64,000 bases of DNA from Nymphaea colorata (Eukaryota > Streptophyta > Magnoliopsida > Nymphaeales > Nymphaeaceae). This document shows, in pieces, positions 1-14,100 of the stretch. The position numbers and the translations under genes are program-made. Position 1 is the stretch's first letter, and every line of letters starts with the position of its first letter. The notes under the pieces are model-generated. The model made no database searches and was not told the DNA's origin. It saw only the letters and a program-made list of their open reading frames with translations. Location: NCBI RefSeq assembly GCF_008831285.2, contig NC_045139.1, forward strand, positions 10,822,704-10,886,703, in the 5' to 3' direction.

Positions 1-2770
1 CTTCAGGGGACTTACTTGACTATCTTCAGGCTGAAGCGCAGGTGAATGATGAGGAACAAACTCCTTACTGAGCCCCGTCACCGACGAGGAGATACGCGCA
101 GTGGTATTCTCTATGAACCAGTATGGCTCCCCAGGCGGATGGCTTCTCAGTGGGCTGCTATGAGCAATTTTGGTACATCGTAGGTAAAGATGTCTGCCTA
201 GCTGTAAAAAACTTCTTCTCATCTGGCAGAATTATTAAGAAGCTTCATAAGTCCCTTATGTCCTTATCCCCAAGGCGTCTGGAGCTTTCAAACCTGAGGA
301 TTTCAGGCTTATTGCCTTGTGCAATTGCCTGTATAAGTTTATAACTAAAATCATGACAGATAAGATGAGGCCCATTCTCACACGCATTATATCTCCCGAG
401 CAAGGTGCCTTTCTGAAGGGTAGAAGAATTAGAAATAATATCATCATCGCCCATGTCCAAGCCCTAATCTCTCCAAAGCATACGATAGATTGAAACTGGA
501 ATTTTATCCACAACTCCCTCCAGTATCTGGTCAATCTTGGATCCAGAGGGTAATGCTTTGTGTCACTTCTATGTCCTTCTCGGTGATGTTAAATGGTGTC
601 AACGGTGATTTTCTTCCTGCTCAAAGTAGTATACTATAAGGAGACCAATCTTCCCGTACCTCATTATTTCCATGGAAATATTTCAGCGTCGCCTTGCCAG
701 ACTTCAGGAATTATCTCTGCTTACTCCTCCATTGATCACTAAGAATGTTAGATCTCCGGTTCTAACATCTACACTGATGATATTCTCTACTTTTCCAAAG
801 CCTCAGAATCGTCTATTAGCGCTATTGGGGGCACCTTTCTTGCATTCTCCCAAGCGTCTGGCCTAACTGTCAATGAGCAGAAATCCAACGTCTACTTCTT
901 TAATGTCGGCAGTGTGAAACAACAACAGATTTTAGAGATGACATCATGGATCCTTGCCGACCACATACCTCAGAGTTCCCCTGTTCTACGGTAGCATGAC
1001 GGTTTCACAATGCTCCCCGCTCATACAGAATATTCCAAACTACCTCGCAGCTTGGAAGAGCAGGACTTTGTCTTTCTCAAGCTGTATCTGTTTGCTCAAA
1101 TCAGTGGTTGTGCAGTTAGTGGAATATTGGTCTTCGTGCTTACCCCTACCGCATGCGGTGTTAGGATCTATTGAGAAACTTATGGCTTCTTTTCTGTGGG
1201 ACAATTGGCCCGAAAAAAGGAAACCTCACTACATATGCTATGACACATCATTCTCAATGTCCCCAACTCTCCATGTCCTTGGGCTGAAATCCTAGGCAAT
1301 GAGTACCTGACCGAGGACAGTCTATGGACCTGTAAAATGAAAAGTCGTTACTCCTGGCTTTGGAGACACTTTGCTCAAATGTTGGGCAGATGTTAAGAAC
1401 CAAGTTGAAATTGTTGAATGGAGAGTAGATGAAGGTAAGAACGACAAATGGGGCTCAGTGTTCCACTTTTGGAGTTAGATGGAGAGAGTCAAGCTACGGT
1501 CCTGCATGATTCTCTTCTTAGCATTCATGACATGAGACAATTTTCGCAGCCTTACAGATTTGATCCTACGCTTTCCAAATTCATTGGTTGCAGGCTTCTA
1601 AATTATCCTCCATCCCCTATGCTGCTCCCCCTGATAAGCTCATGTCGGGAAGTAAGGAGGTGTCCTCCTTGGCAAAGTCTGACAAAACAAAATTCCCCAA
1701 GTATGCTTGGCGAGACTGGATATGGGCCAACCCTTTCCATCCCAGGCTAAGTGGTTTTTATTCATGGCTAGTGAACTCAAACTTTCTAGTTCCTACCTAA
1801 ACTTGACTAAAGAAAATCGGCTCGCACCTTCCCAGCCGCTGTCCACTGTGTCTCAGATATGAAGAAAGTCTCAACCACCTCCTGTTTAATTGTAGTTACT
1901 CGTCCAATACTTGGTTGTAGATAGGTAGGAAATTTCAGAGATTTCAAACGCCCCAATGGGGTATTATTCAAGAACTTAAGAGGTGGAAATCGACCTCCTT
2001 CAAGAAAGGATGGCTTTACAGATGCTGGGCTATTGCCTTTCCTACTGTCATTTGGAAGGTTTGGTTGTTGAGAAATGAGCCATTATACCAGGGGGCTACT
2101 CTACCTATCCCCACCTTCATCAAGAAGATTTGGCAATCCTGTGTGGACTCCTTCCTCCGCCTTGCTTGTAAAGCCGAGAGGAGAGAACTTCACCTGTGGC
2201 TCTGCTATAGCATTTTAGTGAGCCCCCCCGCCTCTCAATCAATGCCGATGTCTATTTTCTCACCCTACGGCTGGACAAAGATCTTCGTATTGTGTATGTT
2301 AATAGAAATGAACAGCAGGGTTTCATTAAGTGGGGAGCATTCTGCAGATGTAATGATCTACTTCTGCCGGAGCTGAAGGTTCTTAACTATATAGTGATGT
2401 TCCATGAACTAGGTGGCGTTCCTATTACGGTCTGTACTAATGATAGGAAACTCCGCTCTTTCCTTACCATAGCCTCTGAAGGTCTTTACAGACTCTTATG
2501 CAACTTTCAAGGTCTGCTGGCTTCTTCCTCATAAAGTCAGCTATCTCCAGATGACATTCCTGTCCAAGTGGTTGACTACCTTTTGTTTCCAACGCTTTGA
2601 GCTGCAAATCCGCTGTCCTCATTGGACTGACCAGCCTTGCCGGTCTGAGTTATGCTTATTGTTTCATTTTGGCCTAGGGTTTGTCTGCTGTTTTTGTTTT
2701 TGTTATGCAGCAGATTTCTCCAATTTTTTGTTCCTATGATTTGTATACCTCTATTATTTTATCAATCAAA
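1..2770 (+). mobile_element. Decayed L1-like LINE (ORF2, 5' end outside window)
   Basis: Non-LTR retrotransposon ORF2 remnant, broken by many stops and frameshifts. Around 285-470 a frame reads a reverse-transcriptase block (PEDFRLIALCNCLYKFITK, then ISPEQGAFLKGR). A YTDD catalytic box (family usual: YADD/FADD) is at 770-781, followed by the usual ASGLTVNEQKS-type segment. Near 1,690-1,800 a zinc-binding RT-associated domain starts (KYAWRDWIWANPFHP), and near 1,990-2,200 the C-terminal WK.W..RN segment appears. A fragment at 2,270-2,530 may be an RNase H-like tail. This order is typical of plant L1 ORF2. The element cannot encode an active protein. The 3' boundary is uncertain; no clear poly-A tail is seen, and the duplicated NAT segment begins about 40 bp further on. 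Confidence 0.88.
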
Positions 2771-2813
2771 GGTTGGGAGACCTATCTCTCGCTGATTTGC
2801 ATCGGATGAGAAT

Positions 2814-5579
2814 TCACATGGCATGCACACTAAAGCAATGAGAGTCTCTTGCTCTCAACAAAAGTTTACAAGTGGTTGGTGTGGATGCTTAAGAGTTGCA
2901 TGCATATTTAGCAACTCATGCCATAGTCTTCATCGAACAAATTTGCCTTCAAATAGAATACTCAGTTGTTAAACCACTAGCATGCACTTGGAGCTGCTGT
3001 AGAAGCAATGCTGGCCGACACAATCAGCGTATCAGTTGCACTTGCAGCCATTGAGGGAAGCAGTTGGAGATGGAAGTCATTAGCACATTAAGTAATATGT
3101 AAGATCTTGTCAGGTTGGTTATGGCCAAATACAAATTTTTGTCCGGAGTTGAACATATTCTGGACATGGTAGGCGTTCAAAAGAATGTGGAACTTGATTC
3201 AGAGGCAGGATCAAGATTTTAATTGTTGCATGCATTTAATTGATTATATTATGCTACAACAGAGAATTTTCTTCAGTCTGTTATTGCATCTAAAAACTGT
3301 AGCTAGAAACTCAAAATGATTAAAGAGAAGCACTAAACAGTTAGATGAGCGGATTGTAAGCAGGAATCTCTTTCATTTCGATTGACTGAACAAAATATTC
3401 AAGTAGGAGCAAGAGATTGCTTTCTGTGAACTGGGAAATCAGCCTTACAACTTTCATCCTGGTGGAAAGAACCTGTTAAGATTACATGGTAATGTATAAA
3501 ATTCTTCATTCCTAGTGTCTCCTCTGAAACTTCTGAACTTTGCCCACCATGGCATTCCTCTATCTTTCTCTGACATGTCAACATCAATTGTGTTGTCCAA
3601 GAAGATAGTAACTATCGATGCAAATAATTGGCGGGGAAGAGAACAGTGTGTTAAGGATGCAGTTGAACTGAAAAGATGCAAAAGTTCAGTCAGTTTTAGG
3701 TTTATCCTTTCATGTTAAGGCAGCAATTAGTGATCAAGATTCTTACCCAACTTGCCTTGGTGGGAACAGGACCATGTCAAGTTGAAAGTCAGGTTTGCTT
3801 AAAATACTGGGAAATTGATAAGCCCAGGAACAAGGAGAGTCCAGATATGAACATATTCCTCATCGAATTCATGTTGGTAAACTGAAGGAATGACAGTCCA
3901 AGTGAACCTGCAGAAATGAAAGGCAATGTCACTGCTGGATTAGTTTTTAGGACAATGTATTATGTCCCAACAATCTGAGATGGAGCTGGTGGATTGTTCC
4001 GTTTTCAGTTCTAAGCTTATATTGATGGTGTTCCATGTCAAGTGGGATCTCATTTCCTGCAGCTCTTTCCAGTTTTAAATTTTTAATCTTCCTATTATGT
4101 TTGTTATCCTGGAATTTGGCTTACCTAGCAGACCAAATAGGACACAGTAAAGTGCGGCAAATATTGGAAAAGGTATAGATGCAAAAACTGCCCCAAATTT
4201 TCTTGCAGTGAAGACAATTAGCTGAATTCAAAAACTGACATGTCAACTAATACACGTGCACGTGTTTTATGGTTTTACTTACCTAAGACCGAGAATAAGA
4301 TCATGAAACCAGCTGATACTTGGACTACCCTGTGGCTTCCAACCCGAGATAACCCAAGAAGGCCAATATTCTCCCTGAAGTCAGTTGGAGACAAGGCAAA
4401 AAGTTAATTTTCTTTGTACAATGGTTTCCCTAGTCAAATTGGTAGCAATTTACATACACAGACACTGTGGAGCCAGTGAAGGATCCAAATAGCCCATCAA
4501 GCAATATGCCTATGCCCTACAGAATTTTGGATTAGCATCATCAGCTACTTCTCAGAAAACAGCAAAAATTAAGCAAATAAATATCTCTGCATCAGAAAGC
4601 AACAAAAAAAATCACTATAAAATGTGCAAAAGAAAAGGCTATCAAACATTGCAAGAATAAGAATCAAGATAAAATCATGATTACTTAAGATTTAGTTCTA
4701 TTGTAAGATCCTCAAGTCACAGATTATATTTGAGGCTTTGGTTTGTGAAATATCATCAGTTTCTTTGATATAAACTAATGTCTAATCAACAGAGGTCAAG
4801 TACTAGAGAGACTGCAAAATAACTCAAGGGTTCCCCAGTTTCAGTGCTCAACTTAGTGACTTGCTACCTGCCAGCCTATTCCGCGACTAAGAACATGTGC
4901 AGGAGATGGGGTGGCCATGGCAAATCTTGATGCTGCAATATAAGAGCCTGTAAACTGCATGAAATTGATTAACTGGTATTGGTCCTCTGCCCTCAACAAG
5001 CAGCCTGGATCAAGAATCAAGAACTCAAAAGTTGCTTCAAAGCTTACCTCCATCCAGCCATTATAAGCACCCCATTGTAGAGGATAAGGAAATTAGATCC
5101 TGCATAGAATTATTGTTGAGCATATGCCCATATAATGGCAATTCTTAGAAGAACATTGAACCTCTCAAATACAGGTTCATATTTCCATGTTTTGATGTTT
5201 TTCAGACGCTGAATCATAGGAACAACATGTCAGCTTGTCTGTAACAGATGAAAAAGCTTTCTTTCCCAAGCAGAATCTTAAGAGCCTACCAGACATAACA
5301 CAGTGACTGTAAAAAGCATGGATTTGCTCACCTAGAAAAGTAAGTTCCAACATTTTAGATTGTGAACATATATGGAACTATTTTCATTCATTTTCCTGTG
5401 AGAGTATCTTTTAATTACCACTCAAAAGCCGTGATCAAGTAGGCCGGGACCAATCAAGCAGATGACAGGTGACATGGATAATGGACTGAAATATCTGCAG
5501 AAAGATTCATATCATTAACTGATGTGCTGAGCAAGGAGCATCGTTCTTGGAATAGTTTGAAAGCAAGAATAGCAGAACT
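2814..5579 (-). pseudogene. Nucleobase-ascorbate transporter pseudogene, 5'-truncated duplicate
   Basis: This stretch matches 40,387-43,460 along its length with few mismatches, introns included, so it arose by DNA duplication and not retroposition. Remnants of exons 5-14 of the NAT gene are present in order on the minus strand: exon 14 at 3,454-3,667, 13 at 3,747-3,907, 12 at 4,125-4,202, 11 at 4,283-4,374, 10 at 4,458-4,516, 9 at 4,868-4,954, 8 at 5,048-5,099, part of 7 ending at 5,208, then parts of 6 and 5. Disabling changes seen: exon 14 is 214 bp, not 213 (frameshift near 3,620); exon 13 has two TGA codons; the exon 12 acceptor CAG has become CAA; exon 8 is 45 bp shorter with AAA changed to TAA near its start; the 3' part of exon 7 with intron 7 is deleted; exon 6 has a short deletion. 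Exons 1-4 are absent. Similarity stops at about 5,579, at the exon 4 donor. Confidence 0.93.
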
Positions 5580-6223
5580 AGGATCATGATCATGTCTATA
5601 GGCTTTGCTTCAACATAGTGTGCCATTTGATTTTCATAGAAAATAGTTCGGTGTTTCCTGAACTCCAGCAACCTTGCCGTTGTCTCCCACAGTAAAGGCA
5701 AGAACAGGTTGGTGGATGCTGCTCTACGCATATGGCAGGAGACAATTTCACCATGGTGAAAAGAATGGAAGCAATAAGAAACGACGATGGTGCAGAGTTT
5801 GAAATGCTGGAATGAGGATTACGAAAATCTGAGCGGGACTCGGCCAGTTTAGAAATTCTCACTACTAACCAGGAATGGAAAAGAAAGCTCAGAAGCACGT
5901 TGGAGGGTAGAGCTTATGACCAGTGGAGAAAAACCATAATCATTAAGGATAAGGTCATCCGTGTGCATGTGGGTGGAGTTTTGTTGAACTACAGGGATAC
6001 CGATGGAAGATATGAATCCAGTTTTCTTAAACAGTTTCTCTGTTTTCTTTAATGATTTTGTGACTGCTTTTGGTTTTTACTGCGTAAAGCGGCAGAGTTG
6101 ATGCTGCTGGTGCTGACAATGCTTTGATGCTGAATATCCCCCATTTTTTTTGTATGTACACTCTTTCATCTTCCACGCTTCTTTCCATCGGAAGTAATGA
6201 TATTGCTCCATGATTTCACAACG
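5580..6223. other. Intergenic, no recognised gene
   Basis: The duplicated NAT segment ends and unique sequence begins. A plus-strand frame at about 5,807-6,048 is open for roughly 80 codons (it includes RAYDQWRKTIIIKDKV) but has no recognisable domain and a TGA just upstream. I do not call it a gene. Confidence 0.4.
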
Positions 6224-6976
6224 CTAGGATGTCAATGGATCAGATTTGAATGAGATATACCCTCAACTATATTATCGAAATTCAAATTTAAATACTAACA
6301 AAAAAAAGTCATATCTGAATCCAAACCGGAAATTCGATTTCATAATTTGAATTTGATCTGAATCGATTTTTTCATTCTTACCTAAATGGTATCTTCGACG
6401 AATGCAGTCTTAAGCCAGACTTGGACCAACACAGCATATACCACCCGATTCACACTGCGGCTTGCAGAGAAATCGCAAGGACAGCGATGTGGTCGAGGAA
6501 CCCGATTCAACCAATTCGTAACCGAGTCTCTTGTAACAATCGATCGAAAAGAGCAAGAGAGACGGCTGCTCTGAATTCCATTGATGGGTTGTTACCTTCT
6601 TGTCTATATCTCAATTGAAGTCTAGTTCATAATCCATATCTAATCCGCATTGGGTGTTTAAATTCACAAGCAAATCCGAATTCAACTTTTAAACCGAATC
6701 TGAACTGTGTTACAATATGTCAAAAACTGTCTTTTAAACTGTGTGATTAAGATTGGATATAGAATATTTATTTAACATTAAAATCTTGATCCAAACCTGG
6801 ATTTCATAAGATGTTTATTTAAATCAGAATCAGAATTACAAATCTGATTGAATATCAATCATTTTCTTAAATCAGAATCCAATCTGGTTTGTTATGCAAT
6901 TCATAAGATTTTTTCCATATCCAGCTTTCTTGAATTCGGATATCTGATGTGAATTGGATCTATTGCACATCCCTAG
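6224..6976. mobile_element. Non-autonomous TIR element, GATGTCAAT family
   Basis: The ends mirror each other: CTAGGATGTCAATGGATC at the left against GGATCTATTGCACATCCCTAG at the right. The interior is made of degenerate copies of short motifs such as GAATCNGAATC and GATCTGAAT on both strands. Relatives with the same end motif lie at 24,894-24,970, ending at 27,633, and at 39,571-39,999. No transposase is encoded. Similar compact GGGTGTCAA-type elements in plants are often placed with hAT, but I cannot prove the superfamily here. Confidence 0.6.
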
Positions 6977-8182
6977 ATGTCAATATGCCCTTCCTACAAG
7001 AACCTTTTTGTTTGCAAATGAAAAAATATCCACCCAGTCCGTCCAATGCGATAAAAAAAAGAAGCTTCTGTTTGAAATGCATATATTGGATGTTTGTGAA
7101 GGTCTGAAACTTGAGTAGGGCTCAATAATTGCAATTGTAAGCAAATAGTTGCGCTTTGGAACTCTTGGCCTTTCTCCCATTTGTAGCAATTCTCTAGCAT
7201 TCAATCAGGTCTTCTGCAAGTAGATGATGGCAGCATACGACTATATGATAGCCGTTGATAATGTATATTGGCAGGAACTGAAGTTTCCCGTTCAATGGCA
7301 CCAGAACATGCGACATGCAACATGCTTCAAATGGCTACCATTTGTAGAAACAAGAAAAAGAGAAAACTATATTTCTGCAGGTAGCCCAGGAAAAAAGGTC
7401 AACAAAAATGTGCAAGTTTTTGCAAACTCAGGGAAAAGAAAAAATGCCAATAAGTAGTTTCAGAAAATCATAAGAGAGTAAAACTTTGCGTGAAAGCTTT
7501 ACAAGGACACTTCTTTCTGTCAAAAAAAATTACTAGGGTAACCATTCTTTGTCTGTCCTTTTGGAGGAAGAAAGTTTTCCTTCTTTTACCATTCAGACAT
7601 GTAACAGAAGTAGATAAGGTAACCAGCCCATTGATCAGATATCTGTTTCTCCTTAAATTATCCAGGTTAGGTTCAGATGACGAATGAATCTGCTGGGGTT
7701 CATGACCTGCCTTAGCAATGAGCGCCCAAGGAGGAAACTAAACATACCTTCAAAAGCATGAGTTCAGCAAATCGGCTCAATTATTACCATTCCTGCTACA
7801 CTCAAGTAAATCGGCTCAATCATTACCATTCCTGCTACACTCAAGTAGATAAATGCTCAAGAAGAAGGGAGCTGGGCGACAACATTTTGACCTTATAACC
7901 TTAATGTGAATTGGATCTTAATTTGAACGTGAAAAAAAAAATGGAATTCAGAACAACATCCTTAAAACTTGCAAGGTTACATCAATCAGTGATGCAACTT
8001 CACTCATTCACGTGGCTGCTCGATACTTCTATTCGTGAGATGTATTGGTGAAACTTACTCTATAGGACGTGTATTGCATGAAATTCTCCCATTGTTATAC
8101 TTTCAAACAACACCAGCAGTTAACAAGAGCAAGAAGCATAAGCAGAAAAGGCCACTCAAAGAGTTGATGGGCTGCTTAGTTC
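6977..8182. other. Intergenic, 3' flank of receptor kinase gene
   Basis: No coding region is recognised. The only structure seen is a direct duplication of about 39 bp at 7,770-7,847, where AAATCGGCTCAAT..CACTCAAGT occurs twice with one base changed. The first few hundred bases downstream of 8,183 probably include the 3' UTR of the receptor kinase. Confidence 0.4.
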
Positions 8183-11100
8183 CTATCTTGGGTAAGGATT
8201 AACCTGAATTTCTTCATCAACTATAGGGTTGTTAATGCAGGGAGAGATGAATGCTTCTGATTTCTGTGGGGCAACACCGTCTGAAATCTCAAAGTGCGAC
8301 ACCGGATTGCACAATGCAATGGCTTCCTTTAATTGGATTACTACGCTGTTCATGCTTGGCCTTTTGATCCTTTTGTCTGTGGTACACTCAAGTGCCACAT
8401 CTGCAACCCTCCAAAACGAAGTGACATTGTACCTTCCAGCAAGATTTGGATCTGCAACAGTCTTATGGTTGCCTTTTTGAAGATATCCATGTATCTGCAT
8501 TAGAAAAGGACCTTTTAGGCAGGTGTAGGTATTACATTTGTGGAGTTGCACGGAGAAAAAGGGAGCTAACCATCTTCATCTCTACTGTAACCCCTACCAG
8601 ATAGAAAAACAAAAATTCTGGGGGCATGGAACGATACGGATATATATAACTGTAGGTATGCAGTTTCTCCTGTAGAAGCGAGTGCTTCAAGAGTCTCATT
8701 AAGAGTTTCAAATAAATAACAACAACATCTTTATTTGTTTTAGGTTTATATCAAAAACCAATTGAATGAATGCTGAAGATGCAAGTAATCTAACGATAAG
8801 CTAGTACTACACATGTAGACTAAAGCAAAAGTATACATGCTTATTTTGAACAAGGTATAAAAACCATTCCATAGTATATAGCAAGCATGTTGTTGAAAAG
8901 GGGAAATTGGAAAACAAAACCTAGAGTGATAAGGAGGAGGAAGAAGGAAGCCAAAGAAGAAAAAGAGTTGCTTGAGCTATAGGTTTTGATAACATTCGAA
9001 GAACAATAACAAGAACGTCGAGAATTACGCTAATCTATCATAGGTCGAACGACCAATAGTTAAAAGTACGTGGATATCAGTAGAGTGTGTCATTCTGTTA
9101 TCACAACAGTTGAAATCTAATCTAGAAGGGACACAACCTCATTTATGAAGTTTCTAATTAACACGACTAAACCACAAGGTGATACTGAATGAGAGCCAAA
9201 ATGGAGTAGTACTCCATGACGTTGAAATTAGTTCAATAGGTTCTCCAAATGCAATATTGAATAATTTCATCTTGCACAACATGGAAAACGTGTGCAACAT
9301 ACAACAGCTTGACACTAGTCATATGAACTATCTCGATTTTATAGTATTCAAGAGAAAAGATATTATGCCTCAATATTACTAATGATCTGAAACGTTCACT
9401 AAATTCTTACCCATTCAGCAACATGAATTTTTTCTCCTGAAGGTTCAACCATAATAGGCTGTTGTCCTGAAATGAGTTCCAAGAGTACAACTCCAAAACT
9501 GTAAACATCACTCTTTTCATTGAGCCAATTTGTTGAAGAATATCTGCAACATAACAAGTTCAAGTACAAAAAAGAATAAAACCAAGTGTTACCCTATAGC
9601 AAAAGAAAGTACAATATCAATAGCATGAGGAAAGAAGTTGTAGAAGGACCAAAAGCTGCCATCAAAGAAAAGGGAAAAGTATCTTTCGGTCAATCCATTG
9701 GTCAATCGAAAGGATGTGAAACCATAACAAATTTTTGTAGATTGAAAGTAAACGAGAAAAAGAAAGGACGAATGGGCTCAAGAACTTCAAAGCAGGGGAA
9801 GAGGCTTTTGTGGAAAGATAAACTCCAAGCACCAGAACAAAAAATACAACCCCTTACATAATTAGCCATAGAGTTATGAAGATCCCGCTTTGCCCCTAGC
9901 AGACGGAGAAAACTAGGCACTTTTGTAAGACATAGGCCATATTTTTAAAGTTAGTAACTGCAGTTAGCCATCAATATTATTTCAAGAATTTTCTTGCAAA
10001 ATTTTCAAGACGCAGGCTTATTGCCACTGGAGCAGTAGCACTCACTCTGGGTCTAGGTAACCAGGGGTCCCCACAACGGCAGTTGATATGTAGCTGACAC
10101 CATCGGGCATATCAGATTTTGACAAACCAAAGTCTGCAAGTTTGGCTTCAAGTTTATCATTTAAAATAATGTTGGCGCTCTTCACATCTCTGTGGATGAC
10201 CGCAGGCTTGCATCCCGAGTGCAGGTATTCCAACCCTGATTCATATTCATGAGCCAGCCTTTAGAGAGACAGAGACACAGAGAGAGAGAGAGAGACACAG
10301 AGAGAGAGAGAGAGAGAAATCTATCGTACCTTGAGCAGCATTTAGAGCTATTTGAAGTCGTTGATTCCAATCCAAATGAATTTGCGTCTTTCCTGAAAGG
10401 AAAATGCTATGAATCGACCATGCTTCCCAATCTGTTGATGAGCTAGCTGGCAATTTCAAATTGCAGTTCTCCTGCAACACATATCTCTCTCTCTCTCTCC
10501 CTTCCAATTCCTTTTTGAAACTTGTCCGCTACCTAAGGAAATACTTTAAAAGGCGGTGGATTATTTAACCTTTAGAAATGTATGTGAGATGAGTTGGTTT
10601 GATTGCTAAGAGTAACTTCTATCATGTTTGGACTTTTATAACTTTAGCTTAATCGAATAGGTTGCTTTTAACTGGAAAGTAGTGCATTAATTATTTGTTT
10701 GTGACGCCTAAGTTTGAGTGTACATATGGGCATTGATTGAAGTTCGCAAGTATTATTATTTACTTATTCTTTTGTTCCCTTCAATAACTTTATGATTTTT
10801 TAAAGATTGAAAAAATACAAAATAGCCTTCTTATCATTTACACCTTCGAGATGTAATGGTGCAAGGTAATCTAGATTAGTTATACTTTTGGGTCCTATGA
10901 TGGGGTAGACATAAGCAGCCTCAACCTTGGAAGGTGTAAGGTTTTAGTATTCGTAATTTTTCTAATTTTATATTCACTGTTGTGTGTCTGTTACAGTTTT
11001 CTTTCTAAATCGATTTGATCCAGTCCAATAACTTGGCATTTTTTTGGGGAACCAATTTCATTGGAAATACCATTTTATCTCTGGCTTGCTTTTGATGATG

Positions 11101-14100
11101 AGCTACGTTTTCATATTTTGCTTTATTTTACTCAAAATAGTAAAATATGTTTAATTAACAAATTAAATTCACTACCATCTCAAACATCACTACAAATAAG
11201 GTAATATACATATGAACAAAAAAAACACGGTGCACGAAATTCTCACCGGATAAAATTTCTCGAAGATTTCCTTTTGAGAGGTACTCATATATTAAAATCA
11301 TGTTCTCAGCTTCATCGCAATAACCCAAAAAGGACACAAGATTTCTGTGGTGAACCCTTGAGAGCAGAGAAATCTGCAAAAGGGAAGCTCATTTTGAACG
11401 ATGCCACTCGTTTGACACCAATCACATATAATTAGCTGACTTCACTATAAATTACCTCTGTATAAAATTCCTTTGACCCTTGGCTGGATTTATCAGAAAG
11501 AACCTTGACAGCCACATCTTGCTCACATAGATGACCAATGAACACAGGGCCATATCCACCCTCACCGATTTTTTGTCTAAAATTGTCGGTCATCTGGACT
11601 ACCTCTGAGAACGTGACGGCTTGAGGCCCAGTACGCTTCTCTACCGTTTCTTGCATGAAAAGACCACGGACAGATTTTCACTGCAAATTCACAATAGCTA
11701 GGGGAACAGATCTAGCAAATAAAATAAGGTGCTTACGAGCAAGCTTTTTTTTTCTCGTCTTTACAGCAATTATTGAAGACGCTACCGAGAGAAACAATAT
11801 AGCTGCAGAAACACTTGACCCAATGACGATGCCCTCATGGCTACTTTTTCTTTGGTGCACTTCACAAGCACCTGAAGAGCAAAGTTGCTCGTTGCCTGAA
11901 ATTCTGCAGTCAAGAAGGGAATATGAGACAAACTAATTAATTAACAAGCACAAGATAACCATACGCAGAAGCTGAATGCTTCCGACCAAAAACTCTGGAA
12001 GGTACCGCTACTGGGGAGAACAGAAAAGGAAAAAAAAAAAAAAAGAACCAAAACATGAATCTTGGAAGCCTGAAATAGTCGTCTGCATGTAGTCAATTTG
12101 GTTGGGTTGTGAACTCGAGATTTTCTCACCTCCACTACTTGAACCTGTTTTAAAAGCCGGTGAGAAGACACTAAGCTTTTCGACGAACTCAGCATTTTCT
12201 CATCCCTTTTCATACTAACTTCATCCACAACAAGAACTAGAAGGGACCCGCGGCTTTCAAGGCCCACATGGATTCTGCTGAGAAAAGGAATGTTGACCTT
12301 GAACAGGACAAGTAGTCCCAGGAATGATCAGAAAAGCTCGAACCCAGTATACAAAATGAGTTGTCCCCAAAAATTTGTCTCAAGAAAAGCCCATGACAAC
12401 CACTCCAGGGTCAAAGGGATTAACCGTGTGGTTGCTTAGATTGTGCAGAAATGAAAATGTTTCCATTTGAATTTCACAAATATGCTACACAAGTTTGGAT
12501 GATCTGACTGCAAGGATACTAGGTCTTGTAAATTAATGCATCTATGAGACTGTTGAGCAAAAGAACAACCAGAAGATAATTACTTCAAAATTCTTCCATG
12601 GAATGATCGACTTTTGATTGTAGCCTAGCTTCCTTTTCAAATGCTTCCTTTCCTTATATAGACGAAAGGAATATTGGATCCATGCGCAACATATACAGAA
12701 AACTTATATGTAGAAAGTAGAAATTTATGCCAAAGCTTAAAGGTATTTCCTCTAGCCGCTAAGCTTTCTCTTTCATCTGCCTAAACCTTTCGTTTTCAAT
12801 ATATATAAAAAAGGAATAAATGGTGACAACTAATTTTCCTGCATAGTCAAGCTGCACAAAGGAAGATGTAAAGGGACTGTCATAGCAACCATTAAGAAAA
12901 CTTATGAGGAGAAAAGACCTCAAAGCAAGGTTTCCACTTTCCTTTTTACGGAGAAGAGCATCTGGCACCGAACCGTTAAGATTGTTGTCTGACAAATTCC
13001 TGGTGCCAAGACAACAAGACAGCTGATTAGAGCGAGGATCAGTAAAGAAGCCCATGACCAAATCAGCTACCACAATATAACTATCACAGGGACCAGACTT
13101 ACAATTCTCTCAACTGCGTTAGATTAGCGAAAAAATCTGGTATGCTACCAGTCAAGCTATTGCCAGCCAAATCTCTGAGAACAAAGGAAGCGACAAACTT
13201 TAATTTTATTAGGCATTTAGATATGTAATTAGAACATGGGAAGCATGGCTGAAAATATAGCAAAGCTAAAAGCCAAATTCACTCCAAAAAAAAAAAACTC
13301 CAGAACAAAATGGCAAACTTACAAATCCCTCAATTGCGCTAGATTAGAAAGAAAGTCCGGTATGCTACCTACAAAGTTGTTCCCTGCCAAATTCCTATGA
13401 AGCAGCCAAAACAAGGAACGTTTAGCCATTTTAAGTTGGAACAATGTCTTGAGCATGATGTCTACTTGATACTCACAAACTGACAATGGCGGTAAGGTTG
13501 GCCAAACTTGTTGATATCTCACCACTCAATCCACAGTTTGATAAATCGCTGTAGAATTTATCAATGAGAACATTAGTGAGGTGATGTTTGCAGAGTACCG
13601 TTGTAGGTAAAAAAGAATATGAACGCTTACAGTGAAATAACCCTCAGCTTGGATGATGTATCATTGCTGCAAACCAATCCTTCCCATGCATAGTTTAGAG
13701 GCAGACAAGGATCCCCAGTCCAAGGTTTAGTTATATGATACTTTTCCCTAATATGAAGCAGAGAGCTGACTGCACAAAGAGTGATTTAAGAGAAAATACA
13801 GTGAAAAGCATGAAAAAGTTGCCTCCTTCGGTTTTGTAAAAGTACGGCATGAGTTCACTCTTTCGGCTGAATAAACTTTACTTACCATCTGCATCATCAG
13901 TTACCAAACTGGATAGTTGTAAAGCAGCGTAAAGTTCAATGGCATTTACAATAGGAGAAAGTGTAGATCTTTCTGTTGGTTTATACACTACAAGGGGAGT
14001 ATTTTGATCTCTATATAAGCCAGGAGTATAGAAGCCAGGAGAGCACACGTTCATAGCTTTTAGATATGAAGGTGTGATGGGTCCATAGAAATGCGCTTCA

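Noticed and set aside
5740-6050. Open plus-strand stretch containing RAYDQWRKTIIIKD
   Set aside because: No recognised domain, a stop just upstream, and no splice context that joins it to other exons; left as intergenic.
11660-11690. In-frame TGA between the transmembrane exon and kinase of the receptor, suggesting a pseudogene
   Set aside because: A GT-AG intron (11,650-11,736) removes it and restores the kinase frame; all other 13 junctions are also in phase.
13103-13394. Possible CRISPR-like or satellite array because of repeated similar blocks
   Set aside because: The blocks are LRR exons with splice sites and matching phases in a plant gene.
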